Position numbers and translations under genes: made by a program. A stretch of 64,000 nucleotides of DNA from Cordylochernes scorpioides (lineage: Eukaryota; Arthropoda; Arachnida; Pseudoscorpiones; Chernetidae), in assembly GCA_030710605.1 (NCBI GenBank), contig CP092880.1, forward strand, positions 17,585,649 to 17,649,648. The letters are read 5' to 3'. How positions within the stretch are numbered: position 1 is the first letter of the stretch; every line of letters begins with the position of its first letter. The notes under the pieces were generated by a model. It was not told the origin of the DNA, made no database searches, and worked only from the letters and a program-made list of their open reading frames with translations. Positions 29,991 through 39,744 of this stretch are shown piece by piece.

Positions 29991-30146
29991 TCTTTTCTCA
30001 TCGGCCTCTGTCACGGATGCGCGCGCACAGGGAGGCCACGTGCTCGCCGGCTCCCTCGAGCCGGATTTGAACCAGCGACTTAAGGATCACCGTTGTAACA
30101 TCTACAGTCGGGTAAAACACGGGCGTTGCCCGGGTCATTCGGCTAG
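29991..30146 (+). mobile_element. mini-Helitron made of a 5' end, half a tRNA-Tyr and a 3' hairpin
   Basis: A 156-bp segment: CTGTCACGGATGCGCGC (HINE 5' part), the 3' half of a minus-strand tRNA-Tyr with intron (30052-30109), then GGGTAAAACACGGGCG, the hairpin and CTAG at 30143-30146. The tRNA is cut immediately before the terminal hairpin block. Confidence 0.7.
30052..30109 (-). pseudogene. 3' half of tRNA-Tyr, truncated
   Basis: Same sequence as 16279 onward (T arm, intron, anticodon side), but it stops at GACTGTAGA. The D arm and 5' acceptor strand are missing. Confidence 0.8.
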
Positions 30147-31237
30147 TATATATATATAAATGAATGTATGTGTGTGTCCTTTATGCCTGACCAAACCCTT
30201 CATTGGAACGCCATGAAACTTTGGGAAGTTATTTAGTATAGTACTGGAAATGTTTCTGATAAATAATTTCTTGAATATCTTGAATATCCTTAGAGTTATT
30301 TGCAGATTTGTAGATTTAACTCGAAAGCATCGCCACCATTGCGACAATGATAACAAGTTTTTTTATCTATAAGTTTTATTATCACTAAGTTTATTATCTT
30401 AAAGTTTATTTATCAAAAGTAAGATTATCTCAGGATGACACAGCAATTTATTTGAGACAAGAATAATGATATAATTCCAAGGCAAAGATACTATTCCTTT
30501 AACTTCCAATTACCGAGGGAACCAATTAATATTGATTTTATTCAACTTATCGAGTATTTTTCAAGTGACCGGGAAAAAATGTTCACTAGATAAAACGATG
30601 ATTTTGTAATGTAGAAAATTAGGAAAGACAAAATTCAGGATGACACGGCAATTTTTTTGAGACAAGAATTATGATAAAATTTAAAGGCAAAGATACTATT
30701 CCTTGAACTTCCAATTACCGAGGGAACCAATTAATATTGATTTTATTCAACCTATCGAGTATTTTTCAAGTGACCGGGAAAAAATGTTCACTAAATAAAA
30801 CGATGATTTTGTAATGTAGAAAATTAGGAAAGACAAAATTCAGGATGACACGGCAATTTATTTGAGACAAGAATAATGATACAATTCCAAGGCAAAGATA
30901 CTATTCCTTTAACTTCCAATTACCGAGGGAACCAATTAATATTGATTTTATTCAACTTATCGAGTATTTTTCAAGGGACCGGGAAAATATTTTCACTAGA
31001 TAAAACGATGATTTTGTAATGCAGAAAATTAGGAAAGACAAAATTCGGGAGGACACTGCACACAAGGACCGGGAAAAAATGTTCACTTTATCGAGAGATT
31101 CAAATTTACGAGTTTCAAATTATCAAAATATATCTATTATTTTTTTTTATAAGTTTATAGAGAAATGTTTTACCAAATGTTCGTTAGACAAACCTTTACT
31201 CGGGTAAAACCCGGGCGAATCCGGGTACATCCGCTAG
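30147..31237 (+). mobile_element. Helitron-like family 2 element
   Basis: Starts after CTAG with TATATATATAAATGAATG. It contains three tandem 205-bp units and ends GGGTAAAACCCGGGCG, then CCGGGTACATCCGCTAG. A hairpin followed by CTAG is the Helitron 3' signature. No Rep-helicase frame is present, so it is non-autonomous. Confidence 0.65.
30432..31050 (+). repeat. 205-bp tandem repeat, three copies
   Basis: Each unit starts AGGATGACACRGCAATTT and includes CCAATTACCGAGGGAACC and ATTTTGTAATG. A fourth decayed copy starts near 31040. Related single copies occur at 59985-60160 and 40660-40720. Confidence 0.85.
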
Positions 31238-31239
31238 TA

Positions 31240-31860
31240 TAATGTACCCAGCTTCGCCCGGGTTTTTTCCGAGTGAAAGTTTGCCTAACGAATATCATTG
31301 ATAATAACATTCCGGAACACACAGAATATTATGATTTTAATGATAATAATATTCGTTACATTATATATTTATATAATATATAAAATATATTTTTCGAGCA
31401 AATATATCCTCTCTCTCTACTGAATAGATTTTCAAAAAGATATATATAAATAAAAATATCTAGAGATATACTACATGATCTTAGCCAAAAGGCCGAGAAA
31501 CGATATTTTATATATAGAGATGACCTGGCTTCGTGTGTCTTCTGCTCGAATGAATGTTTCGCTGGTAGAATTCTGTTCCTTCCTACTAAAAATATTATCT
31601 GGATTTGCCCGTGGTCTGCTTTAGTGAATATTCCCCTAAAGAATTTTGGGTATGTCAATCAACCATGATACAGCGATTTTGTCATTATCATTTCTGACTG
31701 AAAAAACATTGTTGCTCAGTACTCGATTAATTATAATATTTTTTGGTTAAAGTGCGACAAAAAAAAAACTATTCCAGATTACACTCTCTGTCCTGTTCAA
31801 ATTTCAGCGAGATTAAGTACAAATTCATGGCTGATTACCCGAAATATATATATATATATA
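31240..31860 (-). mobile_element. Helitron-like family 2 element, inverted, with U2 piece
   Basis: Lies tail-to-tail with the preceding element: ATGTACCCAGCTTCGCCCGGG is the complement of the same 3' hairpin. Contains the U2 fragment at 31467-31504 and a body shared with 15700-16190 and 24500-24700. Confidence 0.65.
31467..31504 (-). pseudogene. U2 snRNA 5' fragment
   Basis: The complement reads ATCGTTTCTCGGCCTTTTGG then CTAAGATCATGTAGTAT, matching the first 38 or so bases of U2 snRNA almost exactly, including the branch-site-pairing neighbourhood. The rest of U2 is missing. Confidence 0.85.
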
Positions 31861-31861
31861 A

Positions 31862-32230
31862 TGAAAGGATTTAAAAGCACGAATGTTTCTTCTATACACA
31901 ATACAGACTTCTACTGCCCTTACTGCGATGAAAGAATATATTGGGAGGGCTTGGCTCATCAGTGGTGAACCCTCCCAGCGGTTTCGATAATTTAATCCAC
32001 CAGACCGCTTCTTAGAGCTCTAATACTGTATTGGACGTTTTTGCTTGTATACGCAGCACTGAAGGGTGGAATCTAAGAAATTGATTTCAAGAAAACAATG
32101 GATATAAACTTATAAGACAGTAGAATTACATTTGAACATTTGTATCGAGCAATGCTCTTCCGCAAAGGACAGTAGAAGTTTGTATTGTGTATAAAAAGAA
32201 ACATTCGTCCTTTCAAATTCTTTTATTTTA
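31862..32230. mobile_element. inverted-repeat element carrying the permuted hammerhead module
   Basis: Ends are inverted repeats of about 40 bp (CGAATGTTTCTT, ATACACAATACA, CTTCTACTG on the left; their complement at 32165-32217). Inside is the module at 31943-32008 and a second conserved block, GCGGAAGAGCATTGCTCGAT (minus), also found at 39893 and 62799. No coding capacity. Related copies are listed under the individual modules. Confidence 0.65.
31943..32008 (-). ncRNA. hammerhead-like ribozyme module with permuted strands, copy 1
   Basis: On the minus strand, in order: GCGGUC, UGGUGGA, a linker, GAAACCGC, GGGAGGG, UUCACCA, CUGAUGA, GCCA, CCCUCCC. GCGGU pairs with ACCGC (helix III, next to the GUC cleavage triplet), UGGUGGA with UUCACCA (helix I), and GGGAGGG with CCCUCCC closes the second hairpin. 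Helix II has only its first pair here, but is complete (UGGC/GCCA) in copy 2. All hammerhead core boxes are present; their order is not a simple rotation of the known types. Activity is inferred. Confidence 0.5.
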
Positions 32231-32284
32231 TATATAGATGGCGCGTTACTGCTTTGTGTTAAAACATACTGTATATATGTTCAG

Positions 32285-32446
32285 GAACAGAATGAGCAAC
32301 CTCCAGGGATGGGGAGGACCGCTGCCACAGAGATGGTTTGTCACCCTGGCCTCTCTACAGCGATGGATCCTGGCCCGCATGAGGAGTCTCGGCATGAAGC
32401 CAGTCGTCCCTGGTTTCTCCGGCCATGTACCCCCGGCTGTTATCAG
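32285..32446 (+). pseudogene. NAGLU: NAGLU-like exon A (alpha-N-acetylglucosaminidase)
   Basis: A 162-bp exon-like segment bounded by a cag acceptor and a gtgaat donor. It encodes RMSNLQGWGGPLP, then LARMRSLGMKPVVPGF and SGHVPPAV, closely resembling NAGLU family residues around its conserved GPLP...RMRSFGM...GHVP region. The enzyme (glycoside hydrolase family 89) removes terminal N-acetylglucosamine from heparan sulfate in lysosomes. The frame is open here. Its phase (ends AG) fits the start of exon B, but exon B contains a stop, so I treat the set as a pseudogene. Upstream exons are not visible. Confidence 0.75.
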
Positions 32447-32519
32447 GTGAATACATACATTGACAATTGAAATCATTTTAACAAGAAAGAATCGTCAGAC
32501 ATCATCTTGAAGAAGGAAT

Positions 32520-32905
32520 AAAAGCTAACGGTTAGTTGTTTCTTATTTAAGCATTATAATCTTGGCAAAGCTTTAGGACTATGACCTCTTTCAACAAGCT
32601 GTATGGTATTCATGTGATAGCCTGTTGAAGGATGTCATAGTCTGAAAGCTTGCCAAGATTATATCGCATAAATAAAGAATCTCCTCGCCGTTAGCTTTGA
32701 TTCCTTATTCAATATAAAATAATTTTATAAAATAAAGCTTCCAGGGCTAAGTTTCTTGTACAACTTTTTATTTCAAGCTTTCGAACTTGTTAGTCCTTCA
32801 ACAGGAGTATCACATTCAAGGACTGACAAGTCCGAAAGTTTTAAAATAAAAATGTGTACATAAAACTTAACCCTGGAAGCTTCATTTATTTTATAATATT
32901 ATATA
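32520..32905. repeat. two adjacent small fold-back elements
   Basis: 32520-32700 is an inverted repeat with arms of about 80 bp (ends GCTAACGGTTAG / CGCCGTTAGC) around CCTGTTGAAGG. 32703-32905 is another (AAGCTTCCAGGG / CCCTGGAAGCTT) around CCTTCAACAGG. Both carry the CTGTTGAAGG...CCGAAAG-type motif found in the Penelope pseudo-LTRs. Confidence 0.7.
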
Positions 32906-33285
32906 TCAGGGAAGAACGTTTATAAAATAATTTTATTGACATCTTGTTAATACATGCAAAAGTGCATTGTCTGCACTATTTTAAAAAGATAATTATATAT
33001 ATATCCGATAGATAGCGCAATCCATGAGTAACTTTCAGTTGCACGATAAGGAGATGCCTTTTTTTTCTTAATATATTGATTTTTATGAAAAAACAATAGA
33101 AAAAATAAAAGATAAGTGGGTCAGGTGTTGATATTAAAAATAAAGAAGGCATCTCCTGAACACAAGCACATGTGCTTTTTAGATGGCAGAGCGCCATCTA
33201 GTGGAGCAAAAATAAACTTAACGTTTATTTAGCTTGCTCCGAGATATTTGGCCAACCTAATTTCTTGATAAATCAAGAAAAGCCA

Positions 33286-33327
33286 TCCACGAACGCGTTT
33301 CGCGCTGTTGGCGCTCGTCAGCGTGGA
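33286..33327 (-). ncRNA. minimal hammerhead ribozyme core, left arm
   Basis: The complement of the right-arm copy: UCCACG-CUGACGA-GCGC-CAACA-GCGC-GAAA-CGCGUU-CGUGGA. Helix I is UCCACG/CGUGGA and helix II GCGC/GCGC. Helix III would be the self-complementary ACGCGU, which can pair between two molecules or between the two arms. Confidence 0.7.
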
Positions 33328-33588
33328 GAAGGCTGTAACCACTGCGACCAAAAATATTTTTTGGTCCCAATGGCTTCCCGAAAAATCAAGAAATGGGTAT
33401 TTAAAGCCAAATTTGCGTAAAGACGCTTAACACATGAAAAAACAATCTTATATTTTATTTTTTTCTATTGTTTTTTTTTCATGTGTTAAGCGTCTTTACG
33501 CAAATTTGGCTTTAAATACCCATTTCTTGATTTTTCGGGAAGCCATTGGGACCAAAAAATATTTTTGGTCGCAGTGGTTACAGCCTTC

Positions 33589-33630
33589 TCCACGCTGACG
33601 AGCGCCAACAGCGCGAAACGCGTTCGTGGA
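33589..33630 (+). ncRNA. minimal hammerhead ribozyme core, right arm
   Basis: Same elements on the plus strand: helix I 33589-33594 with 33625-33630, CUGACGA 33595-33601, helix II around the CAACA loop, GAAA 33615-33618, then CGCGUU with cleavage expected after the GUU triplet at 33622-33624. Minimal hammerheads with palindromic helix III that act as dimers are known from Penelope-like elements. Cleavage here is inferred. Confidence 0.72.
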
Positions 33631-33786
33631 TGGCCTTTCTTGATAAATCAAGAATTTGGGTTGGCCAAATATCTCGGAGCAAGCTAAATAAACGTTAAGT
33701 TTTTTTCTGCTCCACTAGATGGCGCTCTGCCATCTAAAAAGCACATGTGCTCGTGGTCAGGAGATGCCTTCTTTATTTTTAATATA

Positions 33787-34434
33787 TATTTATATTTATA
33801 TTTTATATACATAATATTATGTACAATGAATATGGCGCCTTTGCCACCGCTGCAGAGTTTGGTGGAGAATCACCAGCGGGTCTCGTATTCGTTTATCTCC
33901 TATGTCCACATCGAATGCCTTAAATGTTTTGGCCATCTTTCTCAGTCCACATGGAGAGATGTAAGAACAATTTTATCCATAATTCAACTTTTATTTTTGC
34001 TTGCCAATGATGGTAATTCATTGAATATTGCACATTCATCGTAGCATCTTGGACGTCAGCTCTTTTAACCAGAGAGCAGCGTGTCAAAAATTATCCTTTT
34101 GTTATACTAACCGACTTATTTCTTCTATTCGGTAAAGAGGAGTCATACATGTGAATATATAGAGAATTTATAAAACTTCTCTTCTTCTATAAAGCCTATC
34201 CAATTATAAGATTTGAATCTTTAATGTTTAGCATCATTCGGTCAGATAAGTAAAATTTAATTCAATTCAACAAGTGCTTTTGAAAGAATTATTTAAGAGT
34301 TATAGAAACTTTTCACAGTGTGCTAATCCTAGAATCTCTATTCCTATCGATAAAATGCTGTTCTGCAAGGTAGTTTTGAAAACACGTGCATTATGAGTTT
34401 CTTCATTTTAGTTTATAGTCTTCTTCTTTCTTAT
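33787..34434. other. AT-rich spacer
   Basis: Non-coding DNA. GCGCCTTTGCCACCGCTGCAGAGTTTGGTG at about 33835 resembles the complement of 61333-61360, a short dispersed repeat. Nothing else was recognised. Confidence 0.5.
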
Positions 34435-34740
34435 CTCCACACTGTGTGAAGAAGAATGCGTCTGCCTTTGTCATTAAGACTGGAGGCACTACTCAGTGGC
34501 AGGCCACTGACTTAGCTCCAAAAGATATGGCCGCCTCTGACACGAGGAACAGACGCCATCTGCAGCCGCTCCTAACATGGAGTACAAACGCTGCTCATCC
34601 TGTATCCCTGGATTAGGGGCCCTTACAGGGTACTATCAGCCGGGCCAGCTGAGCCCAGGTATTTTAGCAAGCTTTTTACTGCTCCCCCTCCTCCTTTTTC
34701 ATCCGGGCTTGGGACCGGCACGGGCGGAGTTTTAGTTTAT
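34435..34740 (+). repeat. dispersed repeat, copy 1
   Basis: Shares about 190 bp with 62405-62595 (GAATGCGTCT, CACTACTCAGTGGCAGGCC, CTCCTAACATGGAGTACAAA). The remainder (CATCCGGGCTTGGGACCGGC) looks like the 3' end of a retroelement. No frame. Confidence 0.6.
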
Positions 34741-34839
34741 AGTGATAAACGACAATACCTTTCGAGCATCATGGCTCAGACATACTGTACAACTAGATTT
34801 ATAATAAAGATTCTTCCCTGCTTTCAAACTTTGACAAAA

Positions 34840-35095
34840 TAAATAAGGATTCTAGGGTTTGGTTTCTCTTCACAATTCTTTTATTTCTCGAGTTTTCGGG
34901 CTAGCATGCTCTTTAACACGGAGACACCAGAAGTACTACTTCCAGCCAATTACAACACGCCGAATTGGCTAGAAGTAGTACTTTTTGGTCTCCGTGTTGA
35001 AGGGTATGTTAGCCCGAAATCTTGAAAATAAAAGAATTGTAAAAGTAAACTAAACTCTATAGATTTATTTTTGATTTTGTCAAAACAACTAGATT
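34840..35095. repeat. fold-back element with CGGGCTA/TAGCCCG centre
   Basis: Inverted arms of about 100 bp (TTTGACAAAATAAATAAGG on the left, its complement ending near 35090). Each arm carries TTTTCGGGCTAGCATGCTC or its partner with GTGTTGAAGGG, the Penelope-type motif. Confidence 0.65.
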
Positions 35096-35218
35096 TGAAT
35101 AAGATTTCTGAACCGTCTAGCTCGGAGGTTTATGTTATTTCACGGTATATACTTGAATAAGTATAAATAGACACCTATCGATTTCGGAAGATGACCGACT
35201 TCTGTACAACGAAATTGT

Positions 35219-35464
35219 TTGAGATTCTTCGGTCACATCGCGCGACACAGGAGAATGGAGTACACCATACTAAACGGAAAGACGTCTGGGCGACGCATAC
35301 CTGGACGCTCGACGACACGCTTCGTGGACCAATTAAAGAAACTCACTGGCTTTAACGGTCGCCGAGATGATACATCGAGCTCAAGACAGAGATGGCTGGC
35401 GTCACATCGTGTTTGGGATGTAATACATACAATAAGACGCAATGTTCGAACGCGAATAAAATGA
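35219..35464 (+). pseudogene. C-terminal scrap of a LINE ORF2
   Basis: An 81-codon frame starting FFGHIARHRRMEYTILNGK followed by SGRRIPGRSTTRFVDQLK. The pattern F-GHI-R...L-GK-GRR--GR---R--D is common at the C-terminus of several LINE polyproteins. No RT domain is present upstream. Confidence 0.65.
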
Positions 35465-35780
35465 TATTGTCACGGTAGAGATAACGAGCATTACAAAAGT
35501 TTAAGTAAAAATAGTTTATTTAGAAAATGAAAAACTATATCTAAAAATTTATTTACAAGTAAAATATGTAAGAATCGTAAGGAGTGATGACTATGCAAAT
35601 ATTAATGATGATATACCACAGAATATTTAAAATAATTATTTAGTGACAATATTACTACTTGGATAAGAAATGTTGCTGTACATATTATGCATTTCAACAA
35701 ATCCACTATTTTGCACCCAGAGAAGGTAAGTGGTGAATTTCTAACTGTGAGACTTGCCACTTGGACAAAGACTTACCTTC
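35465..35780. other. AT-rich intron-like spacer
   Basis: No gene or recognised repeat. It precedes NAGLU-like exon B and may be intron. Confidence 0.5.
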
Positions 35781-35790
35781 AATGTTGCAG

Positions 35791-35859
35791 ACTCTAGCCC
35801 GACGCCAACGTCACCATCCCCACAAAGCGATGGGGACACTTTGAGCCTCCGTTCAGCTG
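35791..35859 (+). pseudogene. NAGLU: NAGLU-like exon B with in-frame stop
   Basis: A 69-bp segment between a gcag acceptor and a gtgagt donor encodes PDANVTIPTKRWGHFEPPFS, which matches the family segment after GHVP..V (FP.VNVT....WGHF). Joined to exon A the phase is correct (AG plus A), but the second full codon is TAG where the family has an aromatic residue. This is a single nonsense mutation or a sequencing difference. Confidence 0.7.
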
Positions 35860-36002
35860 GTGAGTATCCAAAGATATTATGTGGAGAGAAGTGATGATTA
35901 TATCATTGTAAGCTCATTGACACATCAAATTCTCTTTGCGATAAAATATAATCCAAATACAAATTGTTTTTTTTTTTGCCTAACCTTATTACACGTAGTA
36001 CA

Positions 36003-36285
36003 GGCCATGATAATCATGGTGGGTAGCAATAGGCGACTACGTTTACTGTAAGTGTACCACATGTCTACACATGTGAAAAGCAGTTCGACCTTTGCACTTA
36101 CAAATGCGCTAGTGCCCCGTTTGGTTACATGCACTCACTGGTGAGGTTGGACTTTTGCAAGAATCGGGGGGCATTGGATCATTTTTTTAGATCAGAAAAA
36201 AAGTGTCCAATGCGGGATTCGATCCCGGGTCGTAGCGGTCGAAAACCAACGGTTTAGACCACCCTTCTACCGACCCCCGAAAATT
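36003..36285 (-). mobile_element. tRNA-derived SINE, copy 1
   Basis: On the minus strand a tRNA-like head (GGGGGTCGGTAGAAGGGTGG ... CCCGGGATCGAATCCCG) is followed by a body that contains GTTGGACTTTTGCAAGAATC (plus) and ends near the ACACGTAGTACAGGCCATGA region. The body matches 45361-45625 in the opposite orientation. Confidence 0.75.
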
Positions 36286-36490
36286 TATTTTATACTTACA
36301 AGATATATATTTCAATGAAATTTATAATCTAGTTGATGTTGAACTTTGATTTCAATGCATTTTTAAATGCAGCAAAATTTGTGAATTTCTTCAATCACGT
36401 ATGCTCTTAAGTTGATCAATTTCCTTCCTACGTTTTCTCGAAAAGTTTCTAATTATAAGGAGTTTATAAGAAATGTGGAAGTATTAAAGC

Positions 36491-36713
36491 ACGATATGAT
36501 AGATTAAACTGGCGAAACCGCTGGAAGGGTTCACCACTGATGAGCCAGTCCCTCCTATTAAATATTTCATTGCAAATAAAGGGCAGTAGATACAGCAATT
36601 GTTTAATTATACCAAAACCTATATCATTAGCTCGTCATGGTATATTAGAATAAACTGACTAAATCGCTGGGAGGGTTCACCACTGATGAGCAGGGCCCTC
36701 CCATTAATTATTT
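36491..36713 (+). ncRNA. two decayed copies of the permuted hammerhead module
   Basis: 36491-36556 keeps UGGC-GAAACCGC, UUCACCA, CUGAUGA-GCCA and CCCUCC, but its GCGGUC strand is lost. 36631-36713 keeps GGGAGGG, UUCACCA, CUGAUGA and CCCUCCC, but GAAA has become UAAA. Both are probably inactive. Confidence 0.5.
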
Positions 36714-36968
36714 CATTGCAGATAAAGGACAGTAGATATTTTTTAATTTTTAAAATAATGTTACGCGTCTATAATGGTTTTAATTTCTCATATTAATGTC
36801 TTAGCTTATCATCTTAAGCGTGTCTATATAAAAGATTAGGTCTTGTGTCTGTATTTGTGAAAAAGTGAAATTCACCGAGATTTTAAAAGGTTAAGATATT
36901 AAAGAAATCGCGTTGACTTGGAGAGAGAGAATCGTTTTGTAAAAAATAAGTTATATATGTGTGAAATA

Positions 36969-37143
36969 CAAAAGAACCTCCATGAGAGGACACTCCGGCA
37001 AGAGGATACCTCTCTTTGAAGGACATTTTTCATTTGTAAAATTGCCATTTTTACTATTTAGCAACTCTCCGGTAAAAGGACACCTCTTCATAAAGGACAC
37101 TTTAGCTCGGCAATTAGGTGTTCTTTACAGGGAGGTTTTACTG
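36969..37143. mobile_element. pogo/Tigger-like MITE, copy 1
   Basis: Ends CAAAAGAACCTCC and GGAGGTTTTACTG with TA at the left; the interior has GGACACCTCT-type repeats. Same family as 47094, 58489 and 63938. It abuts NAGLU-like exon C. Confidence 0.7.
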
Positions 37144-37166
37144 TGGGGTGGCTGATACAACATGTG

Positions 37167-37239
37167 TGATGGCAGTGTGCCTTTCATTGAGCCCACGGAT
37201 CCTCTCTTTGCCGAGATACAGATGCGGTACCTGCAAGAG
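37167..37239 (+). pseudogene. NAGLU: NAGLU-like exon C, acceptor missing
   Basis: Encodes DGSVPFIEPTDPLFAEIQ then MRYLQE, matching the family segment with the (A)P.DP.F motif, followed by a good gtgagt donor. The phase expected from exon B (TG plus T) gives Cys-Asp, but the bases before are catg, not an AG acceptor. A MITE ends 24 bases upstream, so the splice site may have been destroyed by that insertion. Confidence 0.7.
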
Positions 37240-38349
37240 GTGAGTGAGACTTTCTACTTGTGGACCCTTCTTTAATTTGTTAAGAAACAATACACTCTAA
37301 TCTGCCTTGTATGTATACTTCATTTCCAACCAATTAACTTGGCATTAACAAAATATTGGTAGTTGAATACAAGAATTCAACCTTGAATATGATTTAAAGG
37401 CAGATTTTGCCTATTGGGGTTCACACCTACAGCCGAAATTTATGTTTATTTAACTTGTATAGGTAGACCTTCTAGTGGTATTGTTACTGGATAAGGATTG
37501 AGAGAGGGCAAGAACCAGGAGTGTCCTGCGGTTCTAAGGAAGATGTAGGAAGACCCTCCAGTGATACTGATGCTACTCGACGATGGACAAGAGAACCGTC
37601 CAGTGACATTGAAGAGGACAGATTGGGTCATCCATCTTCTTATAACAACCTCCAGATGTCGTGGCTGTGATTACGCTCTAAATATCCAGTTACACATTCT
37701 GCCTACTTTCCCGAATATTTTGTTTTATCACGGATTATAAATTTAAAATTTATAAATAAACAATAGCAAATCACAATTAGCATATTGTACTCGATAGGAG
37801 AGCTATCTTACTCTCTCTGTCTCTTGATGGATAATAGCTAAAGAACCAACCTCATTTTCAAATTTCTAAAATGAAGTCCCATACTATATAGGTTCAAGAT
37901 ATATAAACATAATACATTTATCGATATTGCAAAATTTTTGATAAACTAATAAAATGGCATCTCCTTATCGTGCAACTGAAAGTTATTCCTTGATTATAAT
38001 CAACTAATTATTCCAGAATTAGCCGAAAACTTTTTAAAAACGCCAGTTATTTTCTTTTCTTACACCAAAAAGAGATATTGCGATTGAAACTGATTTATTA
38101 CAATGTCCATATATGATTATATAAGGTTAAATACAGAAATGAGAGAGAGAGATATAGAAATTTGTTCTTCATAAAAATTATATCAATTTCTATATATATA
38201 AAGTGTAAATGCTATTTTATTTGCATATAAACTGCGATGCTTATTATAATATAAATGTATTTTCGCAAGCTTCCAAATTTGAAAACATTCTATCAGATGA
38301 TTCAAATTGTCTGAATCTTAAAATCGTCGAATAGTTTTGAAACATTTGA
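37240..38349. other. AT-rich spacer with scattered short repeats
   Basis: No gene seen. AAATGGCATCTCCTTATCGTG at 37962 is a stray copy of the end found at 33025-33056. Confidence 0.5.
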
Positions 38350-38560
38350 AGTCAAATAAGGGATTAGCACACATGTTTATGAAAATTCGAAACTATTATA
38401 GATGCGTATGATTCTTTTAAAAATTAAACAATTCTACTGCCCTTACTGTAATGGAAAACTTAATGGGATTGTAGTAAGGATATTATAAATTGTTTAATTT
38501 TTAAAAGAATCATACACGTCTATAATAGTTTAGAATTTTCATAAAAGATGGCGCGCAAAT
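38350..38560. repeat. fold-back MITE
   Basis: Inverted arms of about 75 bp (CGAAACTATTATAGATGCGTA ... its complement ACACGTCTATAATAGTTT). The arms end near GATGGCGCG, a terminal motif also seen at 32237, 39762, 46412 and 62743. Confidence 0.65.
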
Positions 38561-38619
38561 GCATCATAACATTATGCTTATGTAAAAATAAAATTATTAA
38601 CGCTGATGAAAATATTGCC

Positions 38620-39480
38620 ATTCCATAAAGGACATCTGAGGCTTTTCATTGGACACAACAACAGAAAATTGACATGGACCCAGAACAGCAGCTTTACACA
38701 CCCAAGATAGAGGATATTGCTGTGATAGAGTTGCATGGGGATATCTGAGGCTCTTCATTGGACACAACAACAGAAAATTGACATGGACTCAGTACAGCAA
38801 CTTCACACACCCAAGATAGAACATACTGCGACTGCTGTGATAGAGATGTATGGAGAAATCTGAGGATTTTCATGGAACACGACAATAACAACATAAAATT
38901 GATATGTACCCAGAACAGCAGCTTTACACACATAAAATAAAGAACATTTCTACTCCTGTGATAGAGATGTATGGAGATATCTAAGGCTCTTCATTGGACA
39001 CGACAACAACAACAGAAAATTGACATGGACTCAGTACAGCAACTTCACACACCCAAGATGGAACATACTGCGACTGCTGTGATAGAGATGTATGGAGACA
39101 TCTGAGGATTTTCATAGGACACGACAATAACAACATAAAATTGACGTGTACCAGAACAGCAACTTTACACACATAAAATAAAGAACATTTCTACTCCTGT
39201 GATAGAGATGTATGGAGACATCTGAGGCTCTTTATTGAATACGACAACAACAACAGAAAATTGACATGGACCCAGAACAGCAGTTTTACACACCCAAGAT
39301 AGAGGACATTGTGACTGCTGTGATAGAGATGCATGGGGACATCTGAGGCTCTTTATTGAATACGACAACAACAACAGAAAATTGACATGGACCCAGAACA
39401 GCAGTTTTACACACCCAAGATAGATACCATTACGATTGCTGTGATAGAGATTGTACATAGTACATGTCAACAACGAAAAT
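38620..39480. repeat. tandem repeat of about 125-140 bp, six to seven copies
   Basis: Units share GGACACGACAACAACAACAG, AAAATTGACATGGACC and TGTGATAGAGATG. Long minus-strand frames (VKLLFWVHINF...) are by-products. Confidence 0.85.
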
Positions 39481-39744
39481 AGAAATTTTAGAACTCAAAG
39501 AATTCCCCAAGTTGTGGGCAACAGCTCCTATAAGGAAGGATTGGAGTAACCGAATATTTTTTTTTTATGAGCAATATTGATTCACTCAACTTCTCGCCCT
39601 CTATCATTATTGCCATCTTGGCCTCTCTTCTCTTTTAGCTAAATAGAGAGGGATTATTTTGGTCAGAATATATACTGCCATTTGTCATCCTGACGTTTGT
39701 CTTCTCTTATTTTTCTACGTGATAAAATATTTTGGTGGTTATTA

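Larger units (their letters stand above)
33143..33786. mobile_element. 640-bp fold-back element with a hammerhead core in each arm
   Basis: A near-perfect palindrome: arms of about 300 bp (left starts AATAAAGAAGGCATCTCC, right ends GGAGATGCCTTCTTTATT) around an AT-rich spacer at about 33450-33475. Each arm holds CTGACGAGCGCCAACAGCGC then GAAACGCG. A decayed single-arm relative is at 63600-63905. Confidence 0.85.

Noticed and set aside
35791..35859. Reassigned TAG codons (TAG read as Tyr) in the NAGLU pieces
   Set aside because: Exon E also has a TGA and an insertion, and intact retroelement genes here use normal stops; pseudogene decay is simpler.
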